DNA of 54,081 nucleotides from Acidobacteriota bacterium (GTDB lineage: Bacteria; Acidobacteriota; Terriglobia; Terriglobales; Acidobacteriaceae): assembly GCA_021791875.1 (NCBI GenBank), contig JAJYVU010000018.1:1-54081 (forward strand), given 5' to 3'. Both the position numbers and the translations under genes were made by a program. The notes beneath the pieces were generated by a model, which did no database searches, was not told the DNA's origin, and worked only from the letters and a program-made list of their open reading frames with translations. Each line of letters opens with the position of its first letter. Position 1 is the first letter of the stretch. Below are positions 22,793-32,140 of this stretch, in pieces.

Positions 22793-25498
22793 ATGACAGA
22801 TCGGGAGTTGTTGCGGCAGATTGAGCGTGCGCCGGGACAGCGCGCGGGATACAAGCACCTGGTGCGGATATTCGGGCTGGGCGGCGGACGGGAGCGGCGT
22901 TTGCTGCTGGAGCAACTGGCGCGGCTGACGGCGGCGGGCCGGCTGGTGAAGGTGGACCGGGAGCAATGGGCGCTGGCCGGTGCCGCGCAATCGCGGGACA
23001 ACCTGGTGGCCGGGCGGCTGGATATGCATCGGGATGGCTTTGGATTCGTGCGCCCGAATGACCGGGTTGCGGCGGGGGGTGGGGATATTTTTATTCCGCC
23101 GAATGAGATTGGCACTGCGATGCAGGGCGACCAGGTGCTGGTGGAGGTGTTTCCGAAGCGGCCGGGCGACGACCGGCAGGCGGGGCGCATTGCGAGGGTG
23201 CTGACGCGGAGCAATCCCACGGTGGTGGGGACTTTTCACTACGGCGACCTGGATAGGGAAGGTCATGGACGCAGGGGAAAGTATGGCTTGGTCCGCGAGC
23301 CGCGGATCGACGGGCATTCTGTGAAGCCGTTTGATGAGCGGATGAGCGGGGTGGTGGTGATTCCGTGGGATGAGCCGCTGCCGGAGGCGGCGCAGGAGAG
23401 CGTGCATCGTGTGCTGGGCGAGGAAGCGCGGCGCGCGAGCGTTTACGAAGACCTGGAAGGGCTGGTGGTGGATGTCGAGATCACCGAATGGCCCACGGCG
23501 ACGCGTCCGGCGCGGGGGCGCGTGCTGGAGGTGCTGGGCGAGGAAGACGCGTTTGGCGTGGACGTGGAAATGATGATTCGCAAGCATCATTTGCCACGGA
23601 TTTTTCCGGAGAATGTGCTGGCCGAGGCGCGCAAGGTCGCGCGGCTGGATGAAGCGGTGGTGGCGGAGCGGAGAGATTTTCGCGAGCTTCCGATTGTGAC
23701 GATTGACGGCGAGAGCGCGCGGGACTTTGACGATGCGGTGCTGGCGCGGGAGCAGGCTGACGGAAGCTGGGAGCTTCACGTGCACATTGCGGATGTGGCG
23801 CAGTATGTGGAGCCGGAAGGGGCGCTGGATCTGGAGGCGCGGCTGCGAGGAACGTCTGTATATTTTCCGGATCGGGCGGTGCCGATGCTGCCGCAGGAGC
23901 TTTCGACGGACATCTGCAGCCTGAGGCCGGGCGAGGATCGGCTGGTGCTGAGCTGCCTGATGCGGATCGACCGGCATGGCGTGGTGTTGGGCTACGAGGT
24001 GACGGAGGGTGTGATTCGCTCGGCGCGGCGGCTGACGTACACGCAGGTGCAGGCGATGATCGACGGCGATGAAGCGGTGCGGGCGGAGTGCCCGGACGTG
24101 GCGGCGGAAGTGGATGGGATGTATCGGCTGGCGCAGATATTGAACAAGAAGCGTGAGCGGAGGGGTTCGATTGACTTTGATCTGCCGGAAGCGGTGATTG
24201 AGTTTGACGAAGCGGGCGTGATGCAGGGGGTGACGCGGGCTGAGCGGGGATGGGCCAACCGGCTGATTGAGGAGTTCATGCTGGCGGCGAATGAGTGCGT
24301 GGCGAGCTGGCTGGAACACCTGGAGGCGCCGTCGCTGTACCGGATTCACGAGAAGCCGGAGGCGCGCAAGGTGGTGGAGTTTGAGGAAGTGGCGGCGTCG
24401 TTTGGGTATTCGCTGGGCGTGGGGAATTTGCCGGTGAAGCAGTTCAGGACGCGGGGCGAACGGCGCGATGAGCGCGGGCGAGGCAAGCCGGCGCGGGTGC
24501 ATGAGGTGGCCGAAGAGATTGCGGTGAGCCCGCGGATGTATCAGAAGCTGGCGGAAAAGATTGCGGGCAAGCCGGAGGAGCGGATTGTGGCGTACCTGAT
24601 GCTGCGTTCGCTGAAGCAGGCGCGCTACAGCGAGAAGAACGAGGGGCACTTTGCGCTGGCTGCGCCGACGTATACGCATTTCACGTCGCCGATCCGGCGG
24701 TATCCGGACTTGATTGTGCATCGGGTGACGAAGGCGCTGCTGGCGGCGGGCGTGGATGGGCATGGGGTGGTGGCCGCGGGTGATCCGCACGGGCCGAGCG
24801 CGCGGCATGGGAAGCTGCCGAATGCGCGCGAGCGGGAGCTGGCGCGGGAGGCTGCTCCGCTGGATGAGGTGGAACTACAGGGAATCGCGCAGGAGACGAG
24901 CGACACGGAGCGGCGCGCGGCGGAGGCAGAGCGCGAGCTGATGGAGTGGAAGAAGCTGAAATTCATGCGCGATCGCGTGGGCGAGGACTTCGCTGCGCTG
25001 ATCTTGAGCGCGACGAAGTACGGATTGTTTGTGGAGCTGAACGATCTGTTCGTGGAGGGGCTGGTTCCGCTGCAGACGCTGGGTGCGCTGGATGGGGATT
25101 ACTACACTTACCGGGAGAATACGCGGGAGATAATCGGGGCGCACTGGGGGCGGAAGTTCAGGATCGGGCAGCCGGTGCGGGTGTTGCTGGATCGCGTGGA
25201 TGCGGTGGAGAAGCGGCTGCAGTTTTCGATTCTGCTGGACGAGGAAGAGGCTGCGGCGGGGCTGGCGCAGCGCAAGGCGAAGAAGAATGGCGGGAAGACA
25301 GAACGGAGGCGCGAGATGAAAGAGGAGAAAGCGAAGGTGACGAAACCGGGGCGGCCGGCGAAGGCTGCGAATCCGAAGAAGAGCGAGCGGCGTTCGAAGC
25401 GGTTCGACAAAGACGCGGTGCCGGAGTTTGCGAAGCGGGTGGCGCAGCCGCCTCCGCGGGGACACAAGAAGGGGAAGAAGAAGAAGACGAAGAACTAG
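22793..25498 (+). CDS. rnr: Ribonuclease R
   Basis: A 901-residue processive 3'-5' exoribonuclease of the RNB family that degrades structured RNA and works in rRNA and mRNA quality control. The ATG at 22793 follows GGAGAAGG. Layout: a winged-helix N-terminus (about 1-70), cold-shock domains (about 75-240, DRVAAGGGDIFIPPNEIGTA), the RNB catalytic domain with TIDGESARDFDDAVLAREQ carrying the metal-binding aspartates, YFPDRAVPMLPQEL, HFTSPIRRYPDLIVHR near the end of the domain, then an S1 domain (FMRDRVGEDFAALILSATKY) and a long Lys/Arg-rich tail. It is longer than E. coli RNase R mainly because of that tail. Monocistronic. Confidence 0.93.
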   Translation: MTDRELLRQIERAPGQRAGYKHLVRIFGLGGGRERRLLLEQLARLTAAGRLVKVDREQWALAGAAQSRDNLVAGRLDMHRDGFGFVRPNDRVAAGGGDIFIPPNEIGTAMQGDQVLVEVFPKRPGDDRQAGRIARVLTRSNPTVVGTFHYGDLDREGHGRRGKYGLVREPRIDGHSVKPFDERMSGVVVIPWDEPLPEAAQESVHRVLGEEARRASVYEDLEGLVVDVEITEWPTATRPARGRVLEVLGEEDAFGVDVEMMIRKHHLPRIFPENVLAEARKVARLDEAVVAERRDFRELPIVTIDGESARDFDDAVLAREQADGSWELHVHIADVAQYVEPEGALDLEARLRGTSVYFPDRAVPMLPQELSTDICSLRPGEDRLVLSCLMRIDRHGVVLGYEVTEGVIRSARRLTYTQVQAMIDGDEAVRAECPDVAAEVDGMYRLAQILNKKRERRGSIDFDLPEAVIEFDEAGVMQGVTRAERGWANRLIEEFMLAANECVASWLEHLEAPSLYRIHEKPEARKVVEFEEVAASFGYSLGVGNLPVKQFRTRGERRDERGRGKPARVHEVAEEIAVSPRMYQKLAEKIAGKPEERIVAYLMLRSLKQARYSEKNEGHFALAAPTYTHFTSPIRRYPDLIVHRVTKALLAAGVDGHGVVAAGDPHGPSARHGKLPNARERELAREAAPLDEVELQGIAQETSDTERRAAEAERELMEWKKLKFMRDRVGEDFAALILSATKYGLFVELNDLFVEGLVPLQTLGALDGDYYTYRENTREIIGAHWGRKFRIGQPVRVLLDRVDAVEKRLQFSILLDEEEAAAGLAQRKAKKNGGKTERRREMKEEKAKVTKPGRPAKAANPKKSERRSKRFDKDAVPEFAKRVAQPPPRGHKKGKKKKTKN

Positions 25499-25539
25499 CG
25501 GTGCTTTTCTTCGGCTAAGTTCAGTGCGGTGTTTGAACT

Positions 25540-25567
25540 GCAGGTCCTTCGCTGCGCTCAGAACGAC
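25540..25567 (+). repeat. Short family A-like repeat
   Basis: GCAGGTCCTTCGCTGCGCTCAGAACGAC in two parts: GCAGGTCCTTCGCTGCGC followed by TCAGAACGAC. A minimal copy lacking the interior stem, located between the convergent rnr and pyrC genes. Confidence 0.55.
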
Positions 25568-25637
25568 AGTTTATTTGTGATGCGGACATTTTCTTCCAGC
25601 AGGGGTTGTATCGGGATGACGCACTGCTTCGATTGAG

Positions 25638-26924
25638 CTAGCGCTCAAAGACGATGCGGCCTTCGCTGATGGTGGTGTGGACGCGGCCGAGCATGGGGTA
25701 TCCGTCAAAGGGCGTGTTTTTGGATTTGGAGCGCGAGTCTTTGGCGTGGAAGGTCCATTTTTCCGCGGGGTCGAAGAGGACGACATCGGCCCAGGAGCCG
25801 ACGGCGAGGGTTCCACGACCGGCGAGCGAGAGGACCTGAGCGGGGCGATGCGTGAGCATGGCGAGAAGTTTGGAGAGCGGCATGCCGTGCTGCTTGTGCA
25901 GGACAGAGATAGTGAGGCCGAGCGCGGTTTCGAGTCCCGTGATGCCGTTGGGTGCACGTTCGAACTCCTGCTCCTTTTCGTGGCAGGCGTGGGGCGCGTG
26001 GTCGGTGGCGATGCAGTCGACGCGGCCCGAGAGAATGCCCTGAATCATGGCGGCGCGGTCGGATTCGGCGCGCAGGGGCGGGTTCATTTTGGCGTTGGTG
26101 TCGTAGTCGCCGATGCGTTCCTCATTGAGGACGAAGTGATGGGGTGCGACCTCGCAGGTGACGTGGAGGCCTTCGTCGCGGGCGGCGGTGACGGCGTCGA
26201 GGGCTTTTTTTGTGGAGAGATGGGCGACGTGGAGATGCGCGCCCTTAACCTTGCGGACGAGCGAGATGTCGCGCTCGGCGAGGGAGGATTCTGATTCGAC
26301 GGACATGCCGCGCAGGCCGAGGCGGAAGGCGAGTGGGCCAGCGTTCATGGAGCAGCCGGCGGTCATGCGCGTGTCCTCGGTGTGCTGAATGACGGGGAGG
26401 TTGTGTCGCGCGGCGGCCTTGAGGCACTCGAACATGATTTCGTCGCCGAGGATGGGCTTGCCATCGTCGGAGACGCCGACGGCGCCGGATTTTTTGAGGG
26501 CGGCGTAATCGGTGAGGGTTTCCCCCATGGAGCCGACGGTGGCGGCGCTGATGGGGAAGACACGAATGGCGGCGTTGCGCTCGGGGGCCTGCATCCACGC
26601 GGTGATTGAGGGGGAGTCGTTGACGGGGATGGTGTTGGGCATGGCGCAGACGGAGGTGAATCCGCCGGCGGCGGCAGCAGCGGTGCCGGAGGCGATGGTT
26701 TCCTTGTAACCCTGGCCGGGCTCGCGGAGGTGGACGTGAATGTCGACGAGGCCGGGGGCGACGACGAGGCCGGAGGCATCGATGATTTGAGCGCTGCGGT
26801 GCTTGAGCTTGCCGGGCTTGGCGAGAGCAGCGACTTTGCCGTCTTCGAGGAGAATGTCGTGGCGGGCGTCGAGGCCGGTGGCGGGGTCGATGAGGTAGCC
26901 GCCGCGAATGAGGATGGGTTTCAT
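25638..26924 (-). CDS. pyrC: Dihydroorotase
   Basis: A 428-residue type I dihydroorotase of pyrimidine synthesis, closing carbamoyl-aspartate to dihydroorotate. The zinc site begins with DIHVHLREPGQGYKETIASG near residue 60, the carboxylated-Lys region and His ligands follow (LPVIQHTEDTRM, LHVAHLSTKKALD), and the catalytic Asp lies in VDCIATDHAPHACHEKEQEF. PNTIPVND and the C-terminal RGTLAVGSWADVVLFDP are typical. Its start overlaps the stop of pyrB by four bases, so it is translationally coupled as the last gene of the pyrR-pyrB-pyrC operon. Confidence 0.94.
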   Translation of the reverse strand: MKPILIRGGYLIDPATGLDARHDILLEDGKVAALAKPGKLKHRSAQIIDASGLVVAPGLVDIHVHLREPGQGYKETIASGTAAAAAGGFTSVCAMPNTIPVNDSPSITAWMQAPERNAAIRVFPISAATVGSMGETLTDYAALKKSGAVGVSDDGKPILGDEIMFECLKAAARHNLPVIQHTEDTRMTAGCSMNAGPLAFRLGLRGMSVESESSLAERDISLVRKVKGAHLHVAHLSTKKALDAVTAARDEGLHVTCEVAPHHFVLNEERIGDYDTNAKMNPPLRAESDRAAMIQGILSGRVDCIATDHAPHACHEKEQEFERAPNGITGLETALGLTISVLHKQHGMPLSKLLAMLTHRPAQVLSLAGRGTLAVGSWADVVLFDPAEKWTFHAKDSRSKSKNTPFDGYPMLGRVHTTISEGRIVFER

Positions 26925-27922
26925 GCGCGTTCTCCAGAGAGCGCCTGGAAGAGCAGGGCGCGGCGAATGCAGAGGCCGTGGTGTACCTGCTCGGCGATGG
27001 CGGATTGAGGGCCGTCGGCGACTTCGCTGGTGATTTCCATGCCGCGAATGATGGGGCCCGGGTGCATGATGAGCGCATTGGGGGCGAGGGCGGCGATGCG
27101 TTCGCCGTTGGCCTGGTAGCGCAGCTTGTAGTCTTCGAGGTCGAGGCTGAGGCCGGCGAGCCGTTCGGCCTGGATGCGGAGCATCATGACAATTTGTGAC
27201 TGTTTGAGTGACGAATCGAAGTCGCGCTCGATGGAGACGCCGGGCCCGATGGTGGCGGCGACTTCAGGGAGCAGCGGGGTTGGTCCGCAGAATATGACGC
27301 GCGCGCCGAGGGTGGGCAGCAGGAGCGCGTTAGAGCGGGCGACGCGGCTGTGAAAGATATCTCCGCAGATGGTGACGGTGAGGCCCTTGAGAGAATTTTC
27401 GTTGAGCTTTGCGGATTTGATGCCGAGGTGGCGGAGCATGGTGCGCAGGTCGAGGAGGGCCTGCGAGGGATGCTCGTGCATGCCGTCGCCGGCGTTGAGA
27501 ACGGGCAGGCCGGTGGATTTGGCGAGCAGATACGGCGCGCCGGAGAAAGGGCTGCGCAGGATGATGCATTCGGCGCCGAGGGAACGGAGAGTGATGCCTG
27601 TGTCCTTGAGGGACTCGCCTTTTTCGATGCTGGAAGAGAGCGAGCTGACGAGCGTGGTGTCGGCGCTCATGGATTTGGCAGCGAGCTCGAAGGAAGTACG
27701 GGTGCGGGTGCTGGACTCGTAAAAGAGCAGGGCGACGCGGCGCTTGAGCAGACGCTTGGCGCGCTTGAAGGTGTCTTCGGCTTCGAGCGTGTCGGCCAAT
27801 TGAAGAATAGAGCGGGTGCGTTCGGGCGTTAGGTCGCGCACGGAGACGAGTGAGCCGGGATGGAATTCCGGTTGGGTAGACGCGCGTGTGCTTCGTGCCG
27901 GTGCTGTATTCTTTTGCGCCAT
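26921..27922 (-). CDS. pyrB: Aspartate carbamoyltransferase catalytic subunit
   Basis: A 333-residue trimer-forming enzyme that makes carbamoyl-aspartate from carbamoyl phosphate and aspartate. The carbamoyl-phosphate loop is ESSTRTRTSFELAAKSM near residues 70-86; GDGMHEHPSQALLDLRTM, SLKGLTVTICGDIFHSRVARS and MHPGPIIRGMEI are further family signatures. No pyrI regulatory subunit gene follows; instead pyrC overlaps by four bases, the arrangement known from Gram-positive and many other bacteria. The N-terminal 20 residues are a basic, Thr/Ser-rich extension. Second gene of the operon, six bases after pyrR. Confidence 0.95.
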   Translation of the reverse strand: MAQKNTAPARSTRASTQPEFHPGSLVSVRDLTPERTRSILQLADTLEAEDTFKRAKRLLKRRVALLFYESSTRTRTSFELAAKSMSADTTLVSSLSSSIEKGESLKDTGITLRSLGAECIILRSPFSGAPYLLAKSTGLPVLNAGDGMHEHPSQALLDLRTMLRHLGIKSAKLNENSLKGLTVTICGDIFHSRVARSNALLLPTLGARVIFCGPTPLLPEVAATIGPGVSIERDFDSSLKQSQIVMMLRIQAERLAGLSLDLEDYKLRYQANGERIAALAPNALIMHPGPIIRGMEITSEVADGPQSAIAEQVHHGLCIRRALLFQALSGERA

Positions 27923-27928
27923 TTTTTC

Positions 27929-28492
27929 TCAGTCGACCCGTTCGACGAGGAGAACCTGCTCGTCGTTGTCGATTTCCTGGAGCTTGACTTCGATGATTTC
28001 TTTGTCGGTGGTCTGGATGGTGCGACCGACGAAGGTAGCCTCAATGGGGAGCTCGCGATGGCCGCGATCAATGAGGGTGAGGAGCTGAACCTGTTTGGGG
28101 CGGCCGTGATCGAAGAGGGCGTCGAGCGCGGCGCGGATGGTGCGGCCGGTGTAGAGGACGTCGTCGACGAGGATGATTTTGCGGCCGGTGACGTCGAAGC
28201 CGATGGAGCCGGGATGAACGACGGGGCGGGTGTCGTAGGTGGAGAGATCGTCGCGGTAGAAGCTGATGTCGAGGACGCCGGAGTCGATGGGGCGCTTCTC
28301 AATGTTGCCGATGAGGGCTGCGAGGCGCTGGGCGAGCGGAACACCACGGCGCTTGATGCCGACGAGGCCGAGGCCTTCGGCGCCATTATTTTTCTCGATG
28401 ATTTCGTGGGCCAGGCGAACCAGCGTCCGTTGGATTTCGGAGGCTGACATCAGGCGGCCCTTTACGCGGAGATTGGGATGAGTGTCTGCCAT
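27929..28492 (-). CDS. pyrR: Bifunctional pyrimidine operon regulator / uracil phosphoribosyltransferase
   Basis: A 187-residue PRTase-fold protein from the ATG at 28492 (MADTHPNL). The PRPP-binding motif IILVDDVLYTGRTIRAALDA is clear, as are GLVGIKRRGVPLAQRLAALI, IDSGVLDISFYRDDLSTYD and VQLLTLIDRGHRELPIEATF near the C-terminus. PyrR binds pyr mRNA leaders in Firmicutes to promote termination when UMP is high, and has uracil phosphoribosyltransferase activity. First gene of pyrR-pyrB-pyrC. I could not find the classical PyrR-binding stem-loop in the 100 bases upstream, so RNA-based control here is unproven. Confidence 0.92.
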   Translation of the reverse strand: MADTHPNLRVKGRLMSASEIQRTLVRLAHEIIEKNNGAEGLGLVGIKRRGVPLAQRLAALIGNIEKRPIDSGVLDISFYRDDLSTYDTRPVVHPGSIGFDVTGRKIILVDDVLYTGRTIRAALDALFDHGRPKQVQLLTLIDRGHRELPIEATFVGRTIQTTDKEIIEVKLQEIDNDEQVLLVERVD

Positions 28493-28560
28493 AAAGGGTT
28501 CCAAGCTGGATGATACGAGGCGGTAGAGACCGGAGCAAGTGAAAGCGCGAAAGGGATTTG

Positions 28561-28582
28561 CACGTCCGCCGCGGCGGACGTG
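28561..28582. terminator. 22-base perfect GC-rich palindrome between the zinc-ribbon gene and pyrR
   Basis: Self-complementary over 22 bases, centred on GCCGCGGC, 10 bases beyond the stop of the zinc-ribbon gene and about 70 bases upstream of pyrR. It folds into a stem without a loop of unpaired bases. No T-run follows on either strand, so termination would be weak or Rho-dependent; an operator for pyrR is the alternative. Confidence 0.4.
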
Positions 28583-28591
28583 TGAATTGCT

Positions 28592-29263
28592 TTAGATGGC
28601 GCCGCTTTGCGGAGCTCGGGAGCGGAGGTAGTGGCCGCCGAGCGCGCCGCCCAGTGCGGAGAAGAGGATCATGCTGAGCGCAAGCATGCTGCTGCCGGTG
28701 ACGAAGAGGATAGCGACTCCGTCAGGGGAGAGCCAGAAGTGTGCGAACCAGGGGTACTGATGGGCGAAGGTGGGGTTTTGCTGGTTCATGGTGGCAAGCG
28801 CTGCCTGGAGAGAGTTGCGGAGGGTGGCGTCGATGGATGCGCCCTGGTGCATGACGAAGCGCTCGAAGAGCATGGAAGCGGCTTCCATGGCGAGCCAGAG
28901 AACGGCCGCCATCATGCCCATGAGGCCGCCGATGCGCCAGCCGATGCGGCCGTCGGTGGGCGAGGCGGTGCGGCGGCGGTAGACGGCAACGGCGAGGAAT
29001 CCGCCAGCGAAAACCCAGAGTGCGCCGAGGCTGAGGGCGGTGGAGAGCAGCGCGGTGGGCACGGCGACAAAGAGTGCGGCGCTGACGGCAGAGCGCCAGC
29101 GCAGGATGTCCGCGGCCCGGTCGAGGGACTGCTGCACGGAACCTTCCTGGGCGGAGAGGATGGACTCGTTCTCTTCTACGCGCAGTTGTGGTGCGCCACA
29201 GTGCGGGCAATATAACTCGTCGGGAACGAGGGTGTCCCCGCACCGGTGGCAGACTTGCTCCAT
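28592..29263 (-). CDS. Zinc-ribbon membrane protein
   Basis: A 223-residue protein starting MEQVCHRCGDTLVPDELYCPHCG, two CxxC pairs 13 residues apart that form a zinc ribbon. After a short acidic linker come about four hydrophobic segments: SAVSAALFVAVPTALLSTAL, ALWVFAGGFLAVAVYR, GLMGMMAAVLWLAMEAASML, and a final GVAILFVTGSSMLALSMILF. Zinc-ribbon-plus-multipass architecture is common in uncharacterised proteins of Acidobacteriota. It precedes pyrR on the same strand with an intervening palindrome, and follows ggt with 50 bases between, so it might be co-transcribed with either, but functional linkage is not evident. Confidence 0.75.
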   Translation of the reverse strand: MEQVCHRCGDTLVPDELYCPHCGAPQLRVEENESILSAQEGSVQQSLDRAADILRWRSAVSAALFVAVPTALLSTALSLGALWVFAGGFLAVAVYRRRTASPTDGRIGWRIGGLMGMMAAVLWLAMEAASMLFERFVMHQGASIDATLRNSLQAALATMNQQNPTFAHQYPWFAHFWLSPDGVAILFVTGSSMLALSMILFSALGGALGGHYLRSRAPQSGAI

Positions 29264-29313
29264 GCTTTTGACCCTAACGCACCGTGAGAGCTAAGGCAAC
29301 GATTGCGAATTGA

Positions 29314-31050
29314 TCAATAACCGGCGGCGGAGCCGAGGCCGATGCGGAAGTCATGGCCGCCCTCGAGTTCGCCGGTTTTGGGGTCGACGGCGATGCACTC
29401 CCCGTCGCTCCATGGAGGCTGGACCTTAACGTGGTAGCCGCGTTTGCGAAGGCTGGCGAGGGTGGCGGGCAGGAAGCCGGGTTCGACGTAGACGACGTCC
29501 GGGAGGTCCTGCATGTGGAAGCGCGGGGCGTCGACGGAAGCCTGGATGTTGAGGCCCTGAATGGCGGAGCTGAGAAAGATATTGGCGACGGTGGTGATGA
29601 TGCGGGAGCCACCGGGGGAGCCGAGGACATAACTGACTTTGCCATTTCTGAGGACAATCGTGGGCGTCATGCTGGAGAGCGGGCGCTTGCCGGGTGCAAT
29701 GGAGTTGGCCGGTCCCTGAATGAGGCCAAACATGTTGGGGACACCTTGCTTGGAGGCGAAGTCGTCCATTTCGTCATTGAGCAGGAATCCGAGTCCGGCG
29801 ACAGTGACGCGGGAGCCGAAGTAGTCATTGAGGGTGGTGGTGACGGAGACGGCGTTGCCCTGGGAGTCGATGATGGAGTAGTGGGTAGTGTCCGGCGACT
29901 CGTGGCGGACCTGGCTCATGGTGGGCGGTGGCGGCAGGAATCCTGCGGGGCGGTGGAGGTCTTTGGACGGCGTGGCTTTCCAGGGCAGGATGGATGCGCG
30001 CCAGGCGTCGGCGTATTTCTGGCTGAGCATGGCGGCGATGGGCATTTTTACGTAGGCAGGGTCGCCAAGGTAGGCATTGCGGTCCATGAAGGCGCGGCGG
30101 TAGGCCTCGATGAGGAGGTGCATTTCGGCGGGGGTGCGGTCGCCGAGTTTCCTGAGGTTGTAGCCGTTGAGGATATTGAGCGCCTCGATGAGGACGATGC
30201 CGCCGGAGGATGGCGGCGGTGCGCTGACGATGGTGTATCCGTGGAAAGCGCCGTAGACGGGAGTGCGCTCGACGACCTTGTATTCGGCGAGGTCTTTGGC
30301 GGTGATGATGCCGCCGCCTTTCTGGATGAAGGCCGCGATCTGACGGGCCATGGGCCCGTGGTAGAAGTCAGAGGGGTCAGCGGCGATGGTGCGGAGGGTG
30401 GCGGCGAGGCGGGGCTGACGGAAGAGATCGCCGGCGCGGTAGTAGTTGCCGTTGCGCTGATATTTGCGGAACGAAGCGGGGTAGTTGGAGAGCCGTGAAT
30501 CGTGGAACTGAGCGGCGGTGATGGCGCTGAGGCGGAAGCCGTGCGAGGCGAGCTGGATGGCAGGCTGCATGACTTTTTCGAGGCCGAGGCGGCCGTATTT
30601 CTTTTCGGCATAGACGAGACCGGCGACGGAGCCGGGGACGCCGATGGCACGGTACCCATAGAGGCTGGCTCCCGGGATGACGTTGCCTTTGGCGTTGAGG
30701 TACATGTTGGGCGTGGCGGCAAGGGGTGCGCGCTCGCGGTAGTCGAGGAAGGTATTTTTGCCGTTGGCGAAGTGGATGAGCATGAATCCGCCGCCGCCGA
30801 GGTTGCCTGCGATGGGATAGACGACTTCGAGGGCGAAGCCGACGGCAACTGCGGCGTCAATGGCGTTGCCGCCCTCGCGCAGGATGCGGACGCCGGCATC
30901 GGTGGCGAGGCGGTGGACGGTGACGACCATGGCATGTCTGGCGGTGACGGGTTTTTCGGCGAGGTAAGGGCCGGGTTGAGCGATGGCGGGAGAGGCGAGG
31001 AGGGGGACCAGCGCTGAGACGAGCCAAAAAGCGCGATGGCGGGCTTGCAT
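29314..31050 (-). CDS. ggt: Gamma-glutamyltransferase, secreted
   Basis: A 578-residue Ntn-hydrolase that cleaves the gamma-glutamyl bond of glutathione and related compounds in the periplasm. The ATG at 31050 opens a signal peptide, AFWLVSALVPLLASPAIAQ. The large-subunit start HAMVVTVHRLATDAGVRIL, NLGGGGFMLIHFANGKN and DYRERAP are typical. The autocatalytic Thr lies in ESPDTTHYSIIDSQGNAV, the site where the proenzyme cuts itself, followed by NDEMDDF, RPLSSMTPTIVL and GSPGGSRIITTV for substrate binding. An in-frame extension to 31134 looks untranslated. No glutathione gene is adjacent. Confidence 0.92.
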   Translation of the reverse strand: MQARHRAFWLVSALVPLLASPAIAQPGPYLAEKPVTARHAMVVTVHRLATDAGVRILREGGNAIDAAVAVGFALEVVYPIAGNLGGGGFMLIHFANGKNTFLDYRERAPLAATPNMYLNAKGNVIPGASLYGYRAIGVPGSVAGLVYAEKKYGRLGLEKVMQPAIQLASHGFRLSAITAAQFHDSRLSNYPASFRKYQRNGNYYRAGDLFRQPRLAATLRTIAADPSDFYHGPMARQIAAFIQKGGGIITAKDLAEYKVVERTPVYGAFHGYTIVSAPPPSSGGIVLIEALNILNGYNLRKLGDRTPAEMHLLIEAYRRAFMDRNAYLGDPAYVKMPIAAMLSQKYADAWRASILPWKATPSKDLHRPAGFLPPPPTMSQVRHESPDTTHYSIIDSQGNAVSVTTTLNDYFGSRVTVAGLGFLLNDEMDDFASKQGVPNMFGLIQGPANSIAPGKRPLSSMTPTIVLRNGKVSYVLGSPGGSRIITTVANIFLSSAIQGLNIQASVDAPRFHMQDLPDVVYVEPGFLPATLASLRKRGYHVKVQPPWSDGECIAVDPKTGELEGGHDFRIGLGSAAGY

Positions 31051-31141
31051 GCCCGCAAGTGTAGAGCATTTCCGCCGGCGCCGGGGAAAGATTGCAGCCG
31101 GTCCGGTGTGGCCGTTCCTGGAGGGAACGGCCACGCGGGGG

Positions 31142-32140
31142 CTACCTGGTGGAATTCATTTGCAGGTTGTGCAGGTAGAGATCGACGTTGTGGGCGTTGA
31201 CCAGTGCCGAGCCGGTGTCAATGAACGCGGGAACGGGCGCGAAGGGATCCGGCTCGTAATTTCGCGTGAGCGAAGGCAGCGGATCGTGATGAATGGCCTC
31301 GAGCACCTGAACGCCGATGTAGGCCATGGTGAAGGGCTTTTGCGAGATGGTGGCGGTGATGACGCCGCTTTTGACGAGGTCGAGGGTGGGTTTGTCCACG
31401 TCCATGGCGAGGATGACGCGGCGGTCTTTGGAATCGGCCTTGCTGACGACAGCGCCGACCTGTTCTCCGGCAGAGGCCTCCAGGCAGACGAAAGCATCGA
31501 CGCGCTTTTTGCCGGTCTGGGCCATGTACTGCCGGGTTTTGTCAGAGGCGATGCTGGGATCGCCGTGAATGTCGTCGATGGCAATCACGTGGATGTCAGG
31601 GTGAGCGGCGAGGATGTCGCTATAGCCTTCGAGTCGCTGGTCGAGATTGGGCTGGCCGGGAATGGTGAAGATGACCACGTTTCCCTTTCCGTGGAGGGCA
31701 TCGACCAGAGCCTGACCGCCGAGGCGGCCGGCGGCCCGGTTGTTGGTGCCGATGAAAAAGAGCCTGCGACTGTGGGGAGCGTCAGAGTCAACGGTGATGA
31801 CGGGGATTCCAACGGCGAGAGCGTCGTTGATTTCGGGAATCATCAGAGCCGGGCTGGTAACCGAAACCATGATGCCCGTGGGTCTGAGGGCGACAACGTC
31901 GCGAAATGCCTGCGCCTCGGCCTGAGGATCGAAGTTGGCGGGGCCGCGCATTTCTGCCTGGACGCCGGATTCGGAAGCGATTTTTTTGAGTCCGGCAGCG
32001 GCTGACTGCCAGTAGGCGAGGTGGGTGTTGTTGGCGACGAGGTAGTAGTGCTGTTCGCTGGTGCGCCGGCCACAGGAGGCCAGGGACGCGATGAGAGTGG
32101 ATGCGATGAGGATCGGGAAGAGCCTTCGGAACGAGGGCAT
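31142..32140 (-). CDS. Sugar-binding periplasmic lipoprotein (ABC-type, Peripla_BP_4)
   Basis: A 332-residue solute-binding protein chosen to start at the ATG at 32140, which has a strong AGGAGGT eight bases upstream. The lipobox is LIASLASCG near residues 15-23. The mature part follows the ribose/rhizopine-binding fold: YLVANNTHLAYWQSAAAGLK, LRPTGIMVSVTSPALMIPEI, GIPVITVDSDAPHSRRLFFIG, NVVIFTIPGQPNLDQRLEGY and KRVDAFVCLEASAG. No permease or ATPase is present on either side, so it is an orphan within this window. Divergent from a LysR regulator with about 220 bases between starts. Confidence 0.87.
   Translation of the reverse strand: MPSFRRLFPILIASTLIASLASCGRRTSEQHYYLVANNTHLAYWQSAAAGLKKIASESGVQAEMRGPANFDPQAEAQAFRDVVALRPTGIMVSVTSPALMIPEINDALAVGIPVITVDSDAPHSRRLFFIGTNNRAAGRLGGQALVDALHGKGNVVIFTIPGQPNLDQRLEGYSDILAAHPDIHVIAIDDIHGDPSIASDKTRQYMAQTGKKRVDAFVCLEASAGEQVGAVVSKADSKDRRVILAMDVDKPTLDLVKSGVITATISQKPFTMAYIGVQVLEAIHHDPLPSLTRNYEPDPFAPVPAFIDTGSALVNAHNVDLYLHNLQMNSTR

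Noticed and set aside
22583..24808. A 741-codon minus-strand frame opposite rnr
   Set aside because: Arg/His/Pro/Leu-rich shadow of RNase R with no start signal or domain.
28493..28591. A PyrR attenuator upstream of pyrR
   Set aside because: No match to the conserved PyrR-binding loop and no terminator with T-run; only a GC palindrome is present.
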